From positions 7,320 through 30,875 of the forward strand of contig DHKE01000048.1 in the NCBI GenBank assembly GCA_002404675.1: a stretch of 23,556 nucleotides of DNA, read 5' to 3'. Positions 23,348-23,556 of this stretch are shown here, one piece after another. The DNA is from Porphyromonadaceae bacterium UBA4702 (GTDB taxonomy: Bacteria > Bacteroidota > Bacteroidia > Bacteroidales > Muribaculaceae). Every line of letters starts with the position of its first letter. Position 1 is the first letter of the stretch. A model generated the notes under the pieces. It made no database searches. It was not told the DNA's origin and saw only the letters and a program-made list of their open reading frames with translations. Both the position numbers and the translations under genes were made by a program.

Positions 23348-23556
23348 AACATTGCAATATTAAAACCTACTCTCGCTATATTCCAGCACAGTAGGAGGGT
23401 GTGTCAAAACACAGATTGCGTATGATTGGTGCTGTCAGTGTAGGGACACGGCATGCCGAGAGCACTGAAAAAAGTGCCGTATTTTTCGGAAGAGCTTTCA
23501 TTTTGCAAGCGTGCTGTTGCATTTTGACAGGGAGGCAATATCAGGTGACCCGAAAC
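23348..23556. other. Window-end segment without a recognisable gene
   Basis: No convincing coding frame is seen in these 209 bases. There is a CGGCATGCCG palindrome and, on the plus strand, ACGGCA...TGCCGT pairing followed by ATTTTT, which may be a terminator for something beyond the window. On the minus strand TAATATTG (23355-23362) is an imperfect -7 box that could serve the XRE gene. Confidence 0.4.

Overview
The window looks like a chromosomal segment of a Bacteroidales gut bacterium, most like the Muribaculaceae in style. Evidence: several promoters match the Bacteroidetes -33/-7 pattern (TTTG, 19-20 nt, TAnnTTTG); start codons lack Shine-Dalgarno sequences; lipoproteins carry a C-S-D-D surface-export signal; there is a BspA-type leucine-rich-repeat protein, T9SS-like C-terminal tails, and a Bacteroidales-style M49 peptidase. 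The family assignment is inference. No rRNA, tRNA, CRISPR array, IS element or phage gene was seen.

Layout. 1-4222 (minus): the N-terminal end of a dipeptidyl peptidase III, then rlmI-type rRNA methyltransferase, rseP and dxr. 4342-7658 (plus): a secreted C45-type Ntn hydrolase, a small membrane protein, a hotdog thioesterase and dprA, tightly packed. 7740-11364 (plus): a compact accessory locus with a Cys/His-containing small membrane protein, a TonB-dependent receptor and two His-rich DUF4625-type surface lipoproteins, read here as a candidate metal-acquisition system. 11470-13329 (minus): a translation operon rplY(L25/Ctc)-pth-S4 protein, preceded by an approximately 130-nt leader with three hairpins behind an excellent promoter. 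13507-15818 (minus): two overlapping genes, a small secreted protein with a T9SS-like tail and a Cthe_2159-like beta-helix carbohydrate-binding protein. 16039-19144 (minus): holB, a sugar nucleotidyltransferase and galE behind one promoter. 19222-20502: an AAA/DUF4143 ATPase. 20665-22764: a BspA-like LRR protein with a strong terminator and an unusual triple repeat upstream. 22989-23347: a HigA-like XRE regulator that is frameshifted near its 3' end. 23348-23556 holds no recognisable gene.

The most interesting parts are the Cys/His operon at 7740-11364, the structured leader of the L25 operon (13330-13461), the triple CTGTTGTATT repeat upstream of the LRR gene, and the frameshifted orphan antitoxin-like gene. 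Housekeeping genes (rseP, dxr, dprA, pth, rplY, galE, holB) are confidently identified and look intact.
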